In this document: positions 10,745 to 22,433 of the stretch, in pieces | Layout: each line of letters begins with the position of its first letter | Numbering within the stretch: position 1 is the first letter of the stretch | Source of the DNA: Nemophila menziesii | Lineage: Eukaryota > Streptophyta > Magnoliopsida > Boraginales > Hydrophyllaceae | Assembly (NCBI GenBank): GCA_029959085.1 | Contig: JARWIR010000050.1 | Span: 1,302,001 to 1,366,000 of the forward strand | Length of the DNA: 64,000 nucleotides | Direction of reading: 5' to 3' | The notes under the pieces: generated by a model | What the model saw: the letters and a program-made list of their open reading frames with translations, nothing else | What the model was told of the DNA's origin: nothing | Databases searched by the model: none | Position numbers and translations under genes: made by a program

Positions 10745-12453
10745 AAACACCCTTTCAACCCCTTCCTCCTCAAGTTGCGCAACATTTTCTTCCTTTTCAT
10801 TTTTTGCAACGTCATTCTTTTTTCAGTTTTTGGCATGTCCCATATTAGTGGCTTATTCAGCCTTGTCGTTTCTCCATATAGAAAAATCGTACAAAGTCCA
10901 TATACGCCATAAACTGCTCATCACTGATCTTTACAAATCCGGATTTTTTTATCCAAATAGACTTCGTCGTTTCAGCGGAAGGTAACATAAAGTCTTTCAC
11001 ATTTACTTTCCTTAAGATGCTCTCAATACAATTGAATAACGATTAAAAATAACCTAATCCTAGACAATCTCCCCTTGTTGCAACCAAGGGTAGTTCCCCA
11101 ACTTCCGTTCCCCATACCCGGAAAATCACAGCAGATACTATCTTTGATCGGACCATTATGGTCGCAGTATATATTCCCTTTTGATCATCTTGCTCTCTTA
11201 TAGTTTTCCCAAAAAACACCAACTTGATAAGATCAACGCGGGTGATACCGTCACGTATAGGTTCAAAATTCTCATGGAATAATTTTAAGGCTTTAGAAAG
11301 GCACTAACTCGTCCCTTCATCACATGAGTGGCCTCTAAAAAGTCTCCATTTTACATCAAGATTATCAGTCGACCCTTTTTCATGTTTCTTTTTAATCACA
11401 TCTAAAACTGGCCCCTTAAGGTTCATCTCACCCTTTCTAATTAGTTTAGTTAAAAACAAATTCACTGAAATTCCTTATCGCCCTTATCACACAGTATAAC
11501 ATTACGGTCACTAAATCCTTTTTTATAAAACTCTTCCTCCATGCGGATACAATAACAGATTAAATCAGTCAGGCTCAGCGGTCTTAAAAACACGAACGAT
11601 CATCCAGATGTGTCAAGTTGCTCACACGTGTTACATCGTGTTTGAAGGAATGCTTGATATATAAACACAATTTTGATGAACCGCTTTATGGCATCTCTTG
11701 CAGTAGATAAGATCCTCTCGAGATTCACATATGTAGTAGCCACTTTCATTTTCTTCTATTGAAAACGTTCTTTCTTGTATCAATTTGAGCGAATATTCAT
11801 GAATAATCAACCTATCGGGTAAAAAGATATGCGAATATAGTTTGCGACGAGCCGCATGTCCTGCATGTTTCTTAAACTGTGAAGGACTAATCTCCTTGTC
11901 ACAACAAGTGCATAGTATACCACCACCTTGTTTAAGGACTATTAGACCTTCCTTTTGTCCAGGAGCACAATACATTAATTCTATTCTATCAGGAAGTTTA
12001 GATAATGCAAGTTTATGCATGCCTTAAACCTTGCTCCTCACTTTGAATAGGAACATGACAGGATTCTGTAGTTTCTCTTACAGGAACACACATATTAGTA
12101 GGGGTAAGACCTTGCTTCTTTTATTGACTCGAAATTAGGAGGTACAACTTTGCATGCGTAAAATACCTCTCGAAGAGTGATTCCGTTCTCCAAGAACATA
12201 TACTCCAACGACTTTTTGTTAAGCTACCAGCATGAATTTAAAACTCTTTAGGAGTTACAACTTCTGTTTCGATGCATTTATCACAAAAACATAGAATTCT
12301 TGTTCCTATGATTTTTACATGCAAGTGTTTTTCAGTTCTTCCTTTGTTCTTTGATTTACGGACGTAATATACATTTAAACCTTCGAAAAAACTTATTGCT
12401 AAAAGCACCTTCAGATTTGTCTGAACCGAAATATTAGTTTCACTATTCACCAA
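10745..12453 (-). pseudogene. IDM1/ROS4-like pseudogene P3
   Basis: The minus strand holds an N-terminal TDBD-like stretch (12453-12238), a 129-codon open stretch 11631-12020 with CTCCDKEISPSQFKKHAG and the PHD1 start, then PHD2/GNAT remnants down to 10745. The GNAT core is kept here: ELPLVATRGDCLGLGYF is followed by an in-frame TAA where the family has Gln, then SLFNCIESIL and NVKDFM. A deletion in the spacer after the TDBD and a loss of part of PHD1 (TWRC) are also seen. It fuses directly to K3 because the divergent spacer is missing. Confidence 0.72.
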
Positions 12454-12459
12454 TTTAAA

Positions 12460-13043
12460 AATTTAGTAGAGTATTTGTTAGAAAAGCTCTGTGAAAAACT
12501 AGCGGTTTATTACATAATGGGTCCTTACTATTTTTTCAAGAATTTTTTTAAAATTTAGTAGTAAAATCAAGCAAAAATATTGAATCTGGGGCTTGCAAAT
12601 TTGTACTCAACAACAAATTTTTTGTGATTTTTACTACAACAAGAGTATCAATGGGCTACATGGCTCCATAATGTTTCTACAAAAATACGCAATTGGAAAA
12701 ATTCGCAATTGGAGTGTCACCAGCAGAGAATTGATTTTGTTACAGATGAATTTGTTTGAGGAAGGTAAATTTTCTTCTATCTTTCTATTAATTTTGGGTG
12801 TTTTATATCCCTTTTACTACTATCATTACTATGTGTATGTAATGAGTTGATCATACAATTTATGTGCAGCAACAAGGCAGTTGCAATAGCATTTTGTGTA
12901 GCAATGTTGCTCGTTTGTCCTAGAAAGGAACTGTGGGAGACAAGGAATGAAGATGAGATCTACGTTATAGTTAGGAATACAATTTCAACATCTATTATAC
13001 TTTCTTTAGCTACCCTTGTATTAGAGGAACTTGAAGAGATATG

Positions 13044-13092
<49 letters not shown>

Positions 13093-13194
13093 GTTTTTCT
13101 ATTGCCTTGTGAGTAAGTAGTTGGATGGGTCTTCATTATTAAAGAAAGAATGCATATGATATTATTAATAGTTTTTCATTCTAATGCTTGAGTT
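12460..13194 (+). pseudogene. Kinase-like relic K3 (subfamily B)
   Basis: It lacks a promoter, because the P3 start joins the K body directly. It carries the extra block (aatttagtagagtatttgtt) seen only in subfamily B. The motif region reads GYMAP then stop. A donor near 12766 and an acceptor near 12869 flank exon 2, which reads NKAVAIAFCVAMLLVCPRKE and stays open past the site of the subfamily-A stop (GAG-GAA). It then runs into a long (ta)n insert at 13044-13089. Confidence 0.48.
13044..13089. repeat. (TA)n microsatellite inside K3 exon 2
   Basis: About 46 bp of ta dinucleotides replace the GTGTATTTATATATTAGG of other copies. The run disrupts the reading frame. Confidence 0.85.
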
Positions 13195-13826
13195 TAAAGT
13201 GACATTTAATTCTTTACTTTCTTAATATTTAATATATATTTCGATACAAATAACACAAAATTGCACTTCTTAAAAAAATCTTAAAGTTCAAACTAATACT
13301 AAAAGAAATCAAAAGCCACCAGTATTGTTGAAGTTTTTTTGCAAACAAACTGCATCAGAAATGGACTTATCTGACCCAAACGAATTTGCTATGCGAATGT
13401 ATCACAAAGGTATATTGGAAAAAAAATTAGTTTCAGTTTAAAAGCAGTTTGGTCCCTTTATTATGTGAACTAGGAATTATAGTTAAGTTTTTATATGATA
13501 TAGTCTAAAAAATTCTTTCATTTTTCTATATATATATGAAGCATTAAATGCACTATTAGTCCATGCGCTATGAAAAATAACCATTATACCTATATGTTTG
13601 AAAATATCAACACAAGAATTATTATTAATAAAATTTTAAGAAATTTTGTAATTCAAATCAAGAACCGATTCTAAACATATAACTAATTATGGCCAAAAAA
13701 TAATTGACAAAAAAAAGAACAAATGTGTGTATATATATATGTCATTCTTCATTACATGGGAGAGTGATTTCACTATATTATGCGAAACACTAGAGCAACT
13801 ATTAAATTTTATTTACGCCCACCATC
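13195..13826. other. Convergent spacer K3-S3
   Basis: Noncoding and more diverged than the U1/U2 spacers. It has a short tgtgtg/(ta)n run at 13725-13740. Confidence 0.6.
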
Positions 13827-13994
13827 TCAAGCTAGCATATGTCTTCCAGTATGTCCAACTTTTTCTTCTTTACGAAGTACAAGGAATTTTATTTCGTTAG
13901 AACACTTTTTGTTTGCTAATGAGGAGGTTGTAAATGAAGAGATATTACCTCCTTCTTCCTCCTCCCAATAATGAAGAGATTCAAACTCTACCAT
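13827..13994 (-). CDS. Small conserved ORF S3 (55 aa)
   Basis: It starts MVEFESLHYWEEEEGGNIS and ends RKEEKVGHTGRHMLA. It is open across the place where S1 and S2 shift frame. It has no recognised domain. It is divergent from M3, with 72 bp between the two start codons. Confidence 0.38.
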   Translation of the reverse strand: MVEFESLHYWEEEEGGNISSFTTSSLANKKCSNEIKFLVLRKEEKVGHTGRHMLA

Positions 13995-14066
13995 TACTTG
14001 AATTATTGAAGAAACATAACCTTGTTCTTTGAATGCCTTGTTTTGATGATACTCCCCATATTAGTC

Positions 14067-14201
14067 ATGGCTGAAGAATATAACCATGACCGTCTTTCTA
14101 AAGTTGAGCTACTCATACTTGTTCTCTTTTGGGTCATGGTAAGTGTTATACTAGTCCTTTTTGGTGCCATGATAGCTGTTATGCTTGTTCTTGTTTCTTA
14201 A
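14067..14201 (+). CDS. Small hydrophobic ORF M3 (44 aa), possible membrane micropeptide
   Basis: ATG to TAA gives a polar N-terminus (MAEEYNHDRLSKVE) followed by about 30 almost wholly hydrophobic residues (LLILVLFWVM and onward), as in a single-pass membrane peptide. It is the only copy open to the end. Copies at 4116 and 9686 stop at codon 12, the copy at 61488 stops at codon 25, and units at about 33270 and 46175 have lost the start region. A donor-like sequence (catg/gtaagtg) lies at codons 24-26, so it could instead be a first exon. The family is unknown. Confidence 0.35.
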   Translation: MAEEYNHDRLSKVELLILVLFWVMVSVILVLFGAMIAVMLVLVS

Positions 14202-14889
14202 CGTAAAATGCTACATGGTAGATAAATGAACATGTAAGGAAACCTATCGTATTTTTGTAAAAAAAAATAAAGGTCTAAAATAAGTTACTTATTGATAAAC
14301 CCGGTACCCCTTACTCAAGGATAGTTCCGCCTCTAATTGTTGCTTTGGAACTCGAATGGTAGATTCAAAATATTTAATTATATTTAGTACCAAAAACATA
14401 CAAAAGTATAATCAATTCAAAAAGTAAATTTAAGCATATATACCTTACATCATTATAGGAAGGAATTCTGCTTTAATTTGCACACTAAGAAACTATAACG
14501 TAGTAGTGTTGATTAAACAGGCATGATGATTAAACAATAATTTTAAAGATAAAATCTCCTAAACTATATATTATCACTTTTACTAGAAGAATAAAAGGGT
14601 TATATTTTATAACCTAAATAAGATAAATTGATCAATGACATTTATCACTTTGATTTTAGTCAAAAAAATCAATTAAGATATAAAATAATATCTTATTATC
14701 GTATCAATTATCTTTCCAAGGATACATACAATTTAACATATAACTGTACTAATATGATAAAACATTAATAATTAATGAATATAAAAAAAATCTTCAATAA
14801 TTCTTAAAAACCTAAGCCTAAAAATGAAGAATGAGCATTGCCAAAATAAAACTAGTGATGAAAATTAATTATAGGGTGGCATATAATTG
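14202..14889. other. AT-rich spacer left of Copia-1
   Basis: Homologous to the start of 4152-5164, then at about 14800 to the sequence that follows P1b (about 1655-1735). A P copy therefore seems to have been lost here before Copia-1 inserted. Confidence 0.5.
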
Positions 14890-14894
14890 AAACA

Positions 14895-15352
14895 TGTTAC
14901 CTATTAAAGTAAATAGTAAAGGTTTTAGACAAACCTTCTTACGCAGCGGATTGATTTCTGAATTCTTACTTTCTGAATTCTTGCTTTCTGATCGTGAACT
15001 TAATTACTAGAATTAAGCCCTTTGTTTTCACCACCTAAGAGTCTGAGAATCTTGTTTAAGTGTAATGGAATAAGAGAATGAATTTTTTTTCTGAAGAAAT
15101 TTTGTGTGCTGTGAAGCTGTGTGGAAGATGGAGTAGGAAACTCCTATTTATAGAGTTCAGGAAGCGTTGGTTTATTAACTGATAATAAACCACCTTCCCA
15201 TGATCTCCACCCCAAGCACTATCTTAGTGGGTAAGTTGTATCAGTTAAACCCAGGTAACTTCCTGACTAACTTCTCATAGTACGTTCATGTCAAACCCAT
15301 CATGGGTGACATGGAAATAAAATTAATATATTAATTTATTTTATTTCTTTCA
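14895..15352 (-). repeat. Copia-1 3' LTR
   Basis: 458 bp, starting TGTTACC and ending TTTCA on the plus strand. The right LTR matches it but lacks about 164 bp (equivalent of 14936-15099). A minus-strand TATA (ctataaatag) lies at 15144-15153. Confidence 0.88.
15144..15153 (-). promoter_or_regulatory. Copia-1 LTR TATA box (3' LTR copy)
   Basis: The minus strand reads ctataaatag. The same box is at 30680-30689 in the 5' LTR. Confidence 0.6.
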
Positions 15353-15368
15353 TTCTCCCACTCGCACA
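15353..15368 (-). other. Copia-1 polypurine tract
   Basis: Just inside the 3' LTR the minus strand reads gtgcgagtgggagaa, the purine-rich primer position for plus-strand synthesis. Confidence 0.65.
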
Positions 15369-16255
15369 TGATGGGGTTACCATCGTACTATTAGGTACGT
15401 ACATCACAATGTCCCATTCATCAAAATTTCTCAAAATTCTCTCATATACACACTACTACAATAATTCATCATACTTGACAAATAGGTCGTGTGTCCGACA
15501 AGCATACGAGCATATGTTACTATTAACCTGTTAGGGTACATAGTTGCTCAAATGAAATCTCATTCCTTACGTATCTTGTAGTACCCCAGACTAACAATAT
15601 GTTGTATCATATTACAGTAACTCTGACCCCTTTAAATTTATATCACAACTTCTATGTGAAAAAGAGTTCACTGTCATTTCGTTTATGTGTCTCACTATCA
15701 TGTTATATTGCGTATTGACTTACATGATCGGTTAACCTGCAAGCACACATTTGATACACAATTCTAGTCTTCCCTTTACACTTATATCCTTTTATATTGA
15801 TTAGGTTGCTTTCCCAAACATACCCCATTAGACCGAATCACTCATGATCATTGGTAATGTGATCAAAGTAGCATACACCTAATCAAAATATCAAGATATA
15901 GTCAAAAGTAATAAGGGCACAAATCAAAGGTATCACACAGTGAAGAAACAGAGATCAATTCTTCACTTTCTTTTGGTCGAAAGCACACGTGGTATGACAC
16001 ACGTGTTATGGTATTATTCATATATCTCAAATTGTATGTCACAATTTTACAAATACCATACAGATATATAATTAGACAAGCCTCGTTGCCTAAAATGAAT
16101 TCTTCGATCGATCAACCCTTCTATGAAATCAATCAAGCAACTCATATCTGGCTATTATAGACTAAGTAGATAGTGGGATTCTACTTCGATCATAATATAA
16201 GCTTAACATGGTTTATCCATGTTTATGATCTCATCTTAACACTTAGTTAAGGCGA
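15369..16255. other. Copia-1 3' untranslated region (part)
   Basis: No open frame was seen. It continues on the other side of the nested element (25118-25364). Together they make a 3' untranslated region of about 1.1 kb, unusually long for copia elements. Confidence 0.6.
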
Positions 16256-16260
16256 CTATC

Positions 16261-18087
16261 TGGTGGGTCCTGGTGTGTTATAAAATAAAGTGCGAAAATA
16301 AAGGAACCCCTTAACCGCAAGTGTACGGTTGTCCAAGTAATATTCGATAAATCGAGTTCGTTCTCAGGGACGAATTAGGTTCAACTCCAGTATTAATCAG
16401 ATAGTAAGAATAATTGTTTAACAGAAAAGTAAAATAATATGATTTTCGTTTGGTTTTCTTAAAACTAAATATGCAATAAAATAAATTCACAGAAAAGAAA
16501 TAATAAAGTAAAAGGACTAACTTCAGAGATGAGATATACTTGAGTCTCGCAAAGAATCCTCCTAACTAATATAATCTATGTTATGTTTAAGGGTAGAATT
16601 CGAATTATAATATTAGTCGGGACTCTAATGTCTCCTAGCCCCCTGTCGGGTGGACCTAGAAGCTATCCTAAAGTATCATAAACACATGTATGGTCGAATA
16701 TGCCTCTTCGGATGATATGATTTTACCTCTTTGGCTATGTAACTAGTTAAGCCTGTCGGTCAACAACGGACATTACACGGGTATTACCTAGATCTGTATT
16801 CAAACCCCCTTGTCGGATGATCACTTCGCCACTAAAGTGAATAGCCGAAATACTAAAATCTGTTTCTAGTTGTACGGAAAAGATATAGTGATTAAGAACA
16901 AAGTAATATCCAATATCTAAGACCTAATTCAATTTAAATCATAACAATCCCAAATTCAAAACATAGAAATAATTAATTAAGGTTCATCCTTTTATTGCGA
17001 TTCTCAAGTATATAAAAGTTTAGCTCATAGCAATATTAAAGACTGAAACTAAATAGAAAGACATCATATTTAATTATAGAAAAGAAATATATAACCTAAG
17101 GATTAGATGACTGTTGATGGAAGAACATAATTCCTCCAGCTCTAGCTCCTCCTTTGCCTTCTTGCTCTGAAGTGGTTGACTCTCTCTCTAAGGATGTTTA
17201 AATTGTGTAAAATATGAGAGGTTATTGTGACTCTCTCTCTCTAAGGATGTTAAGATTTGAAAGATTAATGAGAGGTACTGAATTATGAGGTCTAAGGGGT
17301 GTATTTATAGGTGTTGGAAGACCCTAGGTCGAATTTGCTTGGAGTGGAAGACAAGTCAAAGACTCTTAAATTCATAGCTCTAAATTCTAGGAAAGATAAG
17401 ATTTTGCTGCTGATTTGATTTGGTCATATCTTTTTGAATACTTATCCGTTTGAAGAGTTCCAATATATGAAATTGCTTGTCTTGGAAAGAGCTTTCTATT
17501 GGTGCAGACCATTCGTCCAGAATCCTATCCAATCTTTAATTATGATTTAATCTTTAAAACGTGCCTGAATTTTCAGATTTCAAAAGGCAGCTTTATCTTT
17601 TCCTCCCTTGAATAAATCTTTCCTAAATCTTCTTATTTCCATGTAAATCTTATTTCCTTTCATCTTTATCTTGACTTGGTCTCTAAGTAATTACCATTTA
17701 TCTCTTAAAGTTTCACATTAAATAAATAATTAAACCGCATATGCTTAAAAAGAATAAATCAAGAAATCAAGAAATAGAAATAGGAAAGTGCACTCTAAAA
17801 ATAGAAACTCGACTAAAAATCATTTCCTAACACTCTAAAATACACTAAGACTTTATTCTCACTTCTTCTCCTTGGATTGGTCTTTTATGAAATTCAAGAA
17901 CCAATTAACTTTGCATTAAAAATAGTCAAATTTACGCACAAAAGCTCAGATTCTGCAAATAGTTAATTTCCAAGGGGAGAAAGTGCAATATGATCAAATA
18001 AGCCTAAAAGTCTATCAAATAACTCATTTATTCACCTAAAAGGATGTCTCCACGGGGCTAATAATTAGAACAAATCGGGAGACATCA
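16261..18087 (-). repeat. NA-1 3' LTR
   Basis: 1,827 bp, starting TGGTGGGTCC and ending GACATCA. A minus-strand TATA-like ctataaatac lies at 17301-17310. Confidence 0.9.
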
Positions 18088-18089
18088 AG

Positions 18090-18101
18090 ACCCCAAACTC
18101 A
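18090..18101 (-). other. NA-1 polypurine tract, first of six related motifs
   Basis: The minus strand tgagttttggggt-like motif (tgagtttggggt) lies two bases from the 3' LTR, where the plus-strand primer is expected. Related copies are at 18915, 19461, 19840, 20559 and 21799. Confidence 0.65.
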
Positions 18102-18104
18102 AAC

Positions 18105-18123
18105 CTTTGTCGTCCCGACAAAG
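18105..18123 (-). other. Hairpin next to NA-1 polypurine tract
   Basis: Perfect 8-bp stem (18105-18112 with 18116-18123) and a three-base loop. The matching place in NA-2 (36392-36410) has a different stem sequence but the same size and loop, which suggests selection on the structure. Confidence 0.6.
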
Positions 18124-20028
18124 TAAAATAAAAACAAAGGATCTTTTAGGTGAACGCAAAAGGTAGAATCTAGAAAACAATCCCAAAGCAAAACTTAAAA
18201 CAAATTTCATATAGTCTACCCTAGGAATTAATATACACCTACACTTATCATGCAAAATCAAATAAAAAACAATATCAATCCAAAAATTAATTTCACAATG
18301 CTAGAAGGTTACGCTTATTACTTATCTCAAGATGGTGCCTATAGGGTGTTCCTCGATCTTTACTTGTGTTGAATGTTTCACTTAGAATATTCCCTATTAA
18401 CTCACCGTGCATCTAGAAATCACGAGGACTTTACGGTTTTAGCATAGGCTGAAGGACGGTATGGTATGTATATTTGGTAAATTTGAAGGGAGCTTTTGGC
18501 TCTCTCCTCACTTACCATCAACAAACTGTCCAAGAGCTTGAGTTTACACTCGAATTACGTTCTCACTCAACCCAATTGACGCGCTTAATTAGCGTCCCCA
18601 AATTAACCCAATAAGCACTAAGGATGATTCACCTAAAATTTCCACTTTGCCGGTCCGAATATATTCAAATCATTCATTTTTTCTTTTCTTTTCTTATAGC
18701 TATGACTCTCTTTATGATGTTGAGATATCATGCTATTTTTCATAGTTATGCCTATTCATAACTGGAGCTCGAAGCTTCTTTTCCATTCACTATTACCCCG
18801 ACAAAGGGTTACAATATAATAAACCTGTGAATCATCATCATATATAGCACAAAGCATCATTGATAAGCTCAAAAAATCCCAACCCAATGTAAATTCCCAT
18901 ATAGTGGACCCACCACCCCAAACTCAAGCTCAAGACAGGAAGTCTCAGGATCGTGATTCAAGTGCGGGTCATATGGTCATGCCTAACAATCTAAAGGGAA
19001 ATTGGCTTATAATGTGGCAACAAAAGAAAGGCTTAAAGGCTAAAAATTTGTCTAAGAAGGATAAAATTAATTCACGGATAGAAGGCCAAAAAGGATTCAA
19101 AGGGCTAACAAAGAACTGCCTCTATCATCTTCCTATTTACACAACTTGTCTCTAGTTCATACCTAAGTGGGTTCTCTACTCATTTAGATCTCACGTTCTA
19201 CAAACCACCTATTATCCTTAAGCACAAGTTTACTTCTTTTGCATTGTTCATTAATTCTTCCTATCAATTATCTCATGTTTGCATGCAATCAAAGTTCAGT
19301 TTACACTAACTCCTAAAGTCAACTATTTTCTATCATAAATTCATAAAAAATATGCTTGATGGGGGCATTTAAAATACTCTACAGTCAACGCAACCCTTAT
19401 ATTAATTTTTTTTTTTAAAACAGTAAAACACATAAAATTGGGATGAGGCAACGAAGCCCCACCCCAAACTCAAAATTGAGTCGTGTCCCCACGACTCGAA
19501 AAAGACTCAATAAAGCAAATAAACAAATAAAACAAATAAGAAAGGGATAGGAAAACGTATCTGAACCAGCACGAAGCTGGTTTCCTTGGTTGCGTGTAGG
19601 TTGAGCTCCTTGTGTTGCGTAGGTGGCATGTTGAACATTGCACACACCACGTAATATGATTTGCATAAGCTCCAACTATTTTGTGAATTTTCCTATGGGT
19701 TTCAACACCTCTTCATGATTATCCTCCTAAAATTCTTTCAACTACATCTTTCAACACCGAAAAGTTTCATAAAATGTTCTCCAACTTCTTCTTCCTCTCC
19801 ACGGTATTCTTGACCTTCCAATCTTCGTCACATCAATGAACCCCAAACTCAAAACTTCAAATAATCAAAAACTAGAGAAGTGTTTTGAAATTTGACATTT
19901 TGAGGATTTGTAATGAAGGATTTTGGTGTTATATGAGATGGGTAATGAATATGTAATGGCTTGGGGAAGGTTTAATAAATAGGATTGAAACATTGATGAA
20001 GAGGCTTAAGGTTGAAGGAGAAGATTTC
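18124..20028. other. NA-1 long noncoding 3' part
   Basis: No gene was supported. It holds polypurine-like motifs at 18915, 19461 and 19840, a second hairpin at 19478-19497 (8-bp stem, loop of four), and blocks shared with NA-2 such as ttcttttccattcactatta near 18775. Short open frames here, including 18904-19155, have no family features. Confidence 0.6.
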
Positions 20029-20214
20029 TTGATGTTCTTGAAGGATTGTGGTGTTAGATGTGTGTTTGGAATGGATTAGGAGGAAGGATTTGATGTTCTT
20101 TGGTGTTGTAGTGGCCTTTGTGCAGGTATATAAGGGTTAAGTTCTGAAAAATTCGTATTGGGGGAGGCTAGGGTTTAGTCTTGACAAGGTGAGAGGCTTA
20201 TAAGGTGAAGACTC

Positions 20215-20545
20215 TTCAAAACCGACATAGCGCGGTATACCGGGCATAACCCGCGGTATACCGCAGCTTCTGCTGCTCCAAATTTTCGTCTCTGCCAAGA
20301 CCCCGTGGTATATACCCCGTGGCACGGGTTTTTGCTACTGTTCAATATCTCTTTTACGTCCAAAAACCCGCGGAACCTAACCCGTGGTACGGGTTTTTCC
20401 CTCCTGCGGTATACCGGACCGCGCATCGAAATTTTTTTCTCCTTTCTGTATAAAACCCGCGTGAGTAACATGTGACACAGGTTTTCTTCCTGCGGTATAC
20501 CGGGGTTCTGGGGTGGTATACCGGACCTCGCGCTGAATTTTTCCT
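20215..20545. repeat. GC-rich palindrome block in NA-1, unit A
   Basis: Short inverted motifs are packed in AT-rich surroundings: gcggtatacc(g) at least five times and cccgtggtacgggttttt-like palindromes three times. The block recurs at 21455-21785 by duplication and, with different spacing, at 38930-39290 in NA-2. Confidence 0.75.
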
Positions 20546-20653
20546 TGAATTTCCTAGCACCCCAAACTCGATTCCTGCACCATTAACACACTACCTTTCT
20601 CATTTCTTTTAAAAGTAGACACGAAAACTTGACACTTAACTTAGAATTATACA

Positions 20654-21046
20654 CTAGGAATTGAAAAACATAAAGCAATTTAAACATGGGTTGTCTCCCA
20701 AGAAGCACTTTTGTTTATTACGTCTTTGAGTTCGACGCGTTACCTTCCATGAAGATGGTATTGAGGCCCTTGCGGTTCTCCTCCGCTTGAATTCGCCTCG
20801 TCCTTGGCACGTAAGCTTTAGAACCTTCCCCCTTAAAATTTTATTCAATCGATCTCTGAAAGGGGGAGGGTAGTATCTCTGTTTCGCCTTCTTACTTTCA
20901 CGACAAAACTTATTCTCCACCACACGATAGTAGATAACCGTCCTTAACGGTGTAAGCTCATTTTCATTCTCTTTAATCTCGCATTCCTCTTTAAAGTGTG
21001 GTGGGTAGGTGCTCCTCCTTGCCGCTTTACTCTCGCGGTGTAGCAC
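20654..21046 (-). pseudogene. Gag-polyprotein tail remnant, unit A
   Basis: A basic 130-codon open stretch ends QRRNKQKCFLGDNPCLNCF. The tail (minus strand of gggttgtctcccaagaagca) is matched in NA-2 by gggttgtctcccgtacaaca, so it marks a fixed place in these elements. It is separated from the gag-like frame by a stop at 21047. No enzymatic motif is seen. Confidence 0.4.
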
Positions 21047-21454
21047 CTATCTTGCGTAGCACCTATTGATCATTTTTAGTAATAGAGGTGATTCCGATTT
21101 TTTATCTCTAATGATGATTTGTGGTGGAGATAGCGATTGGTGAACTTTTTGTGGTGGAAATTTGACTTCTCTATTATTGTGAAGCTTTAATTCTTCAATT
21201 GATTCCTCAACCACTTCATATTCGTCTTCGCTTTCAACCCAATCTTCCACTATTACTTCATCATATTCTTGATGTTCTTGAAGGATTGTGGTGTTAAATG
21301 TGTGTTTGGAATGGATTAGAAGGAAGGATTTGATGTTCTTTGGTGTTGTAGTGGCCTTTGTGCAGGTATATAAGGGTTAAGTTCTGAAAAATTCGTATTG
21401 GGGGAAGCTAGGGTTTAGTCTTGACAAGGTGAGAGGCTTATAAGGTGAAGACTC

Positions 21455-21785
21455 TTCAAAACCGACATAGCGCGGTATACCGGGCATAACCCGCGGTATA
21501 CCGCAGCTTCTGCTGCTCCAAATTTTCGTCTCTGCCAAGACCCCGTGGTATATATCCCGTGGCACGGGTTTTTGCTACTGTTCAATATCTCTTTTACGTC
21601 CAAAAACCCGCGGAACCTAACCCGTGGTACGGGTTTTTCCCTCCTGCGGTATACCGGACCGCGCATCGAAATTTTTTTCTCCTTTCTGTATAAAACCCGC
21701 GTGAGTAACACGTGACACGGGTTTTCTTCCTGCGGTATACCGGGGTTCTGGGGCGGTATACCGGACCTCGCGCTGAATTTTTCCT
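21455..21785. repeat. GC-rich palindrome block in NA-1, unit B
   Basis: Duplicate of 20215-20545 with a few changes, for example catgtgacacagg to cacgtgacacggg and ggtggtata to ggcggtata. Both changes bring the motif closer to the palindrome. Confidence 0.75.
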
Positions 21786-21893
21786 TGAATTTCCTAGCAC
21801 CCCAAACTCGATTCCTGCACCATTAACACACTACCTTTCTCATTTCTTTTAAAAGTAGACACGAAAACTTGACACTTAACTTAGAATTATACA

Positions 21894-22313
21894 CTAGAAA
21901 TTGAAAAACATAAAGCAATTTAAACATGGGTTGTCTCCCAAGAAGCACTTTTGTTTATTACGTCTTTGAGTTCGACGCGTTACCTTCCATGAAGATGGTA
22001 TTGAGGCCCTTGCGGTTCTCCTCCGCTTGAATTCGCCTCGTCCTTGGCACGTAAGCTTTAGAACCTTCCCCCTTAAAATTTTATTCAATCGATCTCTGAA
22101 AGGGGGAGGGTAGTATCTCCGTTTCGCCTTCTTACTTTCACGACGAAACGTATTCTTCACCACACGATAGTAGATAACCGTCCTTAACGGTGTAAGCTCA
22201 TTTTCATTCTCTTTAATCTCGCATTCCTCTTCAAAGTGTGGTGGGTAGGTGCTCCTCCTTGCCGCTTTACTCTCGCGGTGTAGCACCTTTCTTGCGTAGC
22301 ACCTATTGATCAT
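21894..22313 (-). pseudogene. Gag-polyprotein tail remnant, unit B
   Basis: Longer version (139 codons) of the stretch at 20654-21046. Here MINRCYAR reads through into KVLHRESKAARRS because CTA TCT became CTT TCT (no stop). Confidence 0.4.
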
Positions 22314-22433
22314 TTTTAGTAATAGATGTGATTCCGATTTTTTATCTCTAACGATTATTTGTGGTGGAGATAGCGATTGGTGAACTTTTTGTGGTGGAAA
22401 TTTGACTTCTCTATTATTGTGAAGCTTTAATTC

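Larger units (their letters stand above)
20029..21268 (-). repeat. NA-1 internal tandem duplication, unit A
   Basis: 1,240 bp, repeated at 21269-22508 with few substitutions. Both junctions share the microhomology ttcttgatgt. The unit contains a GC-rich palindrome block, the CFLGDNPCLNCF frame end and part of the gag-like frame. Confidence 0.9.

Noticed and set aside
20137..20560. Minus-strand frames of 62-98 codons in the NA-1 palindrome block, repeated at 21377-21800
   Set aside because: Three overlapping frames cover the same low-complexity repeat. The duplication explains their recurrence.
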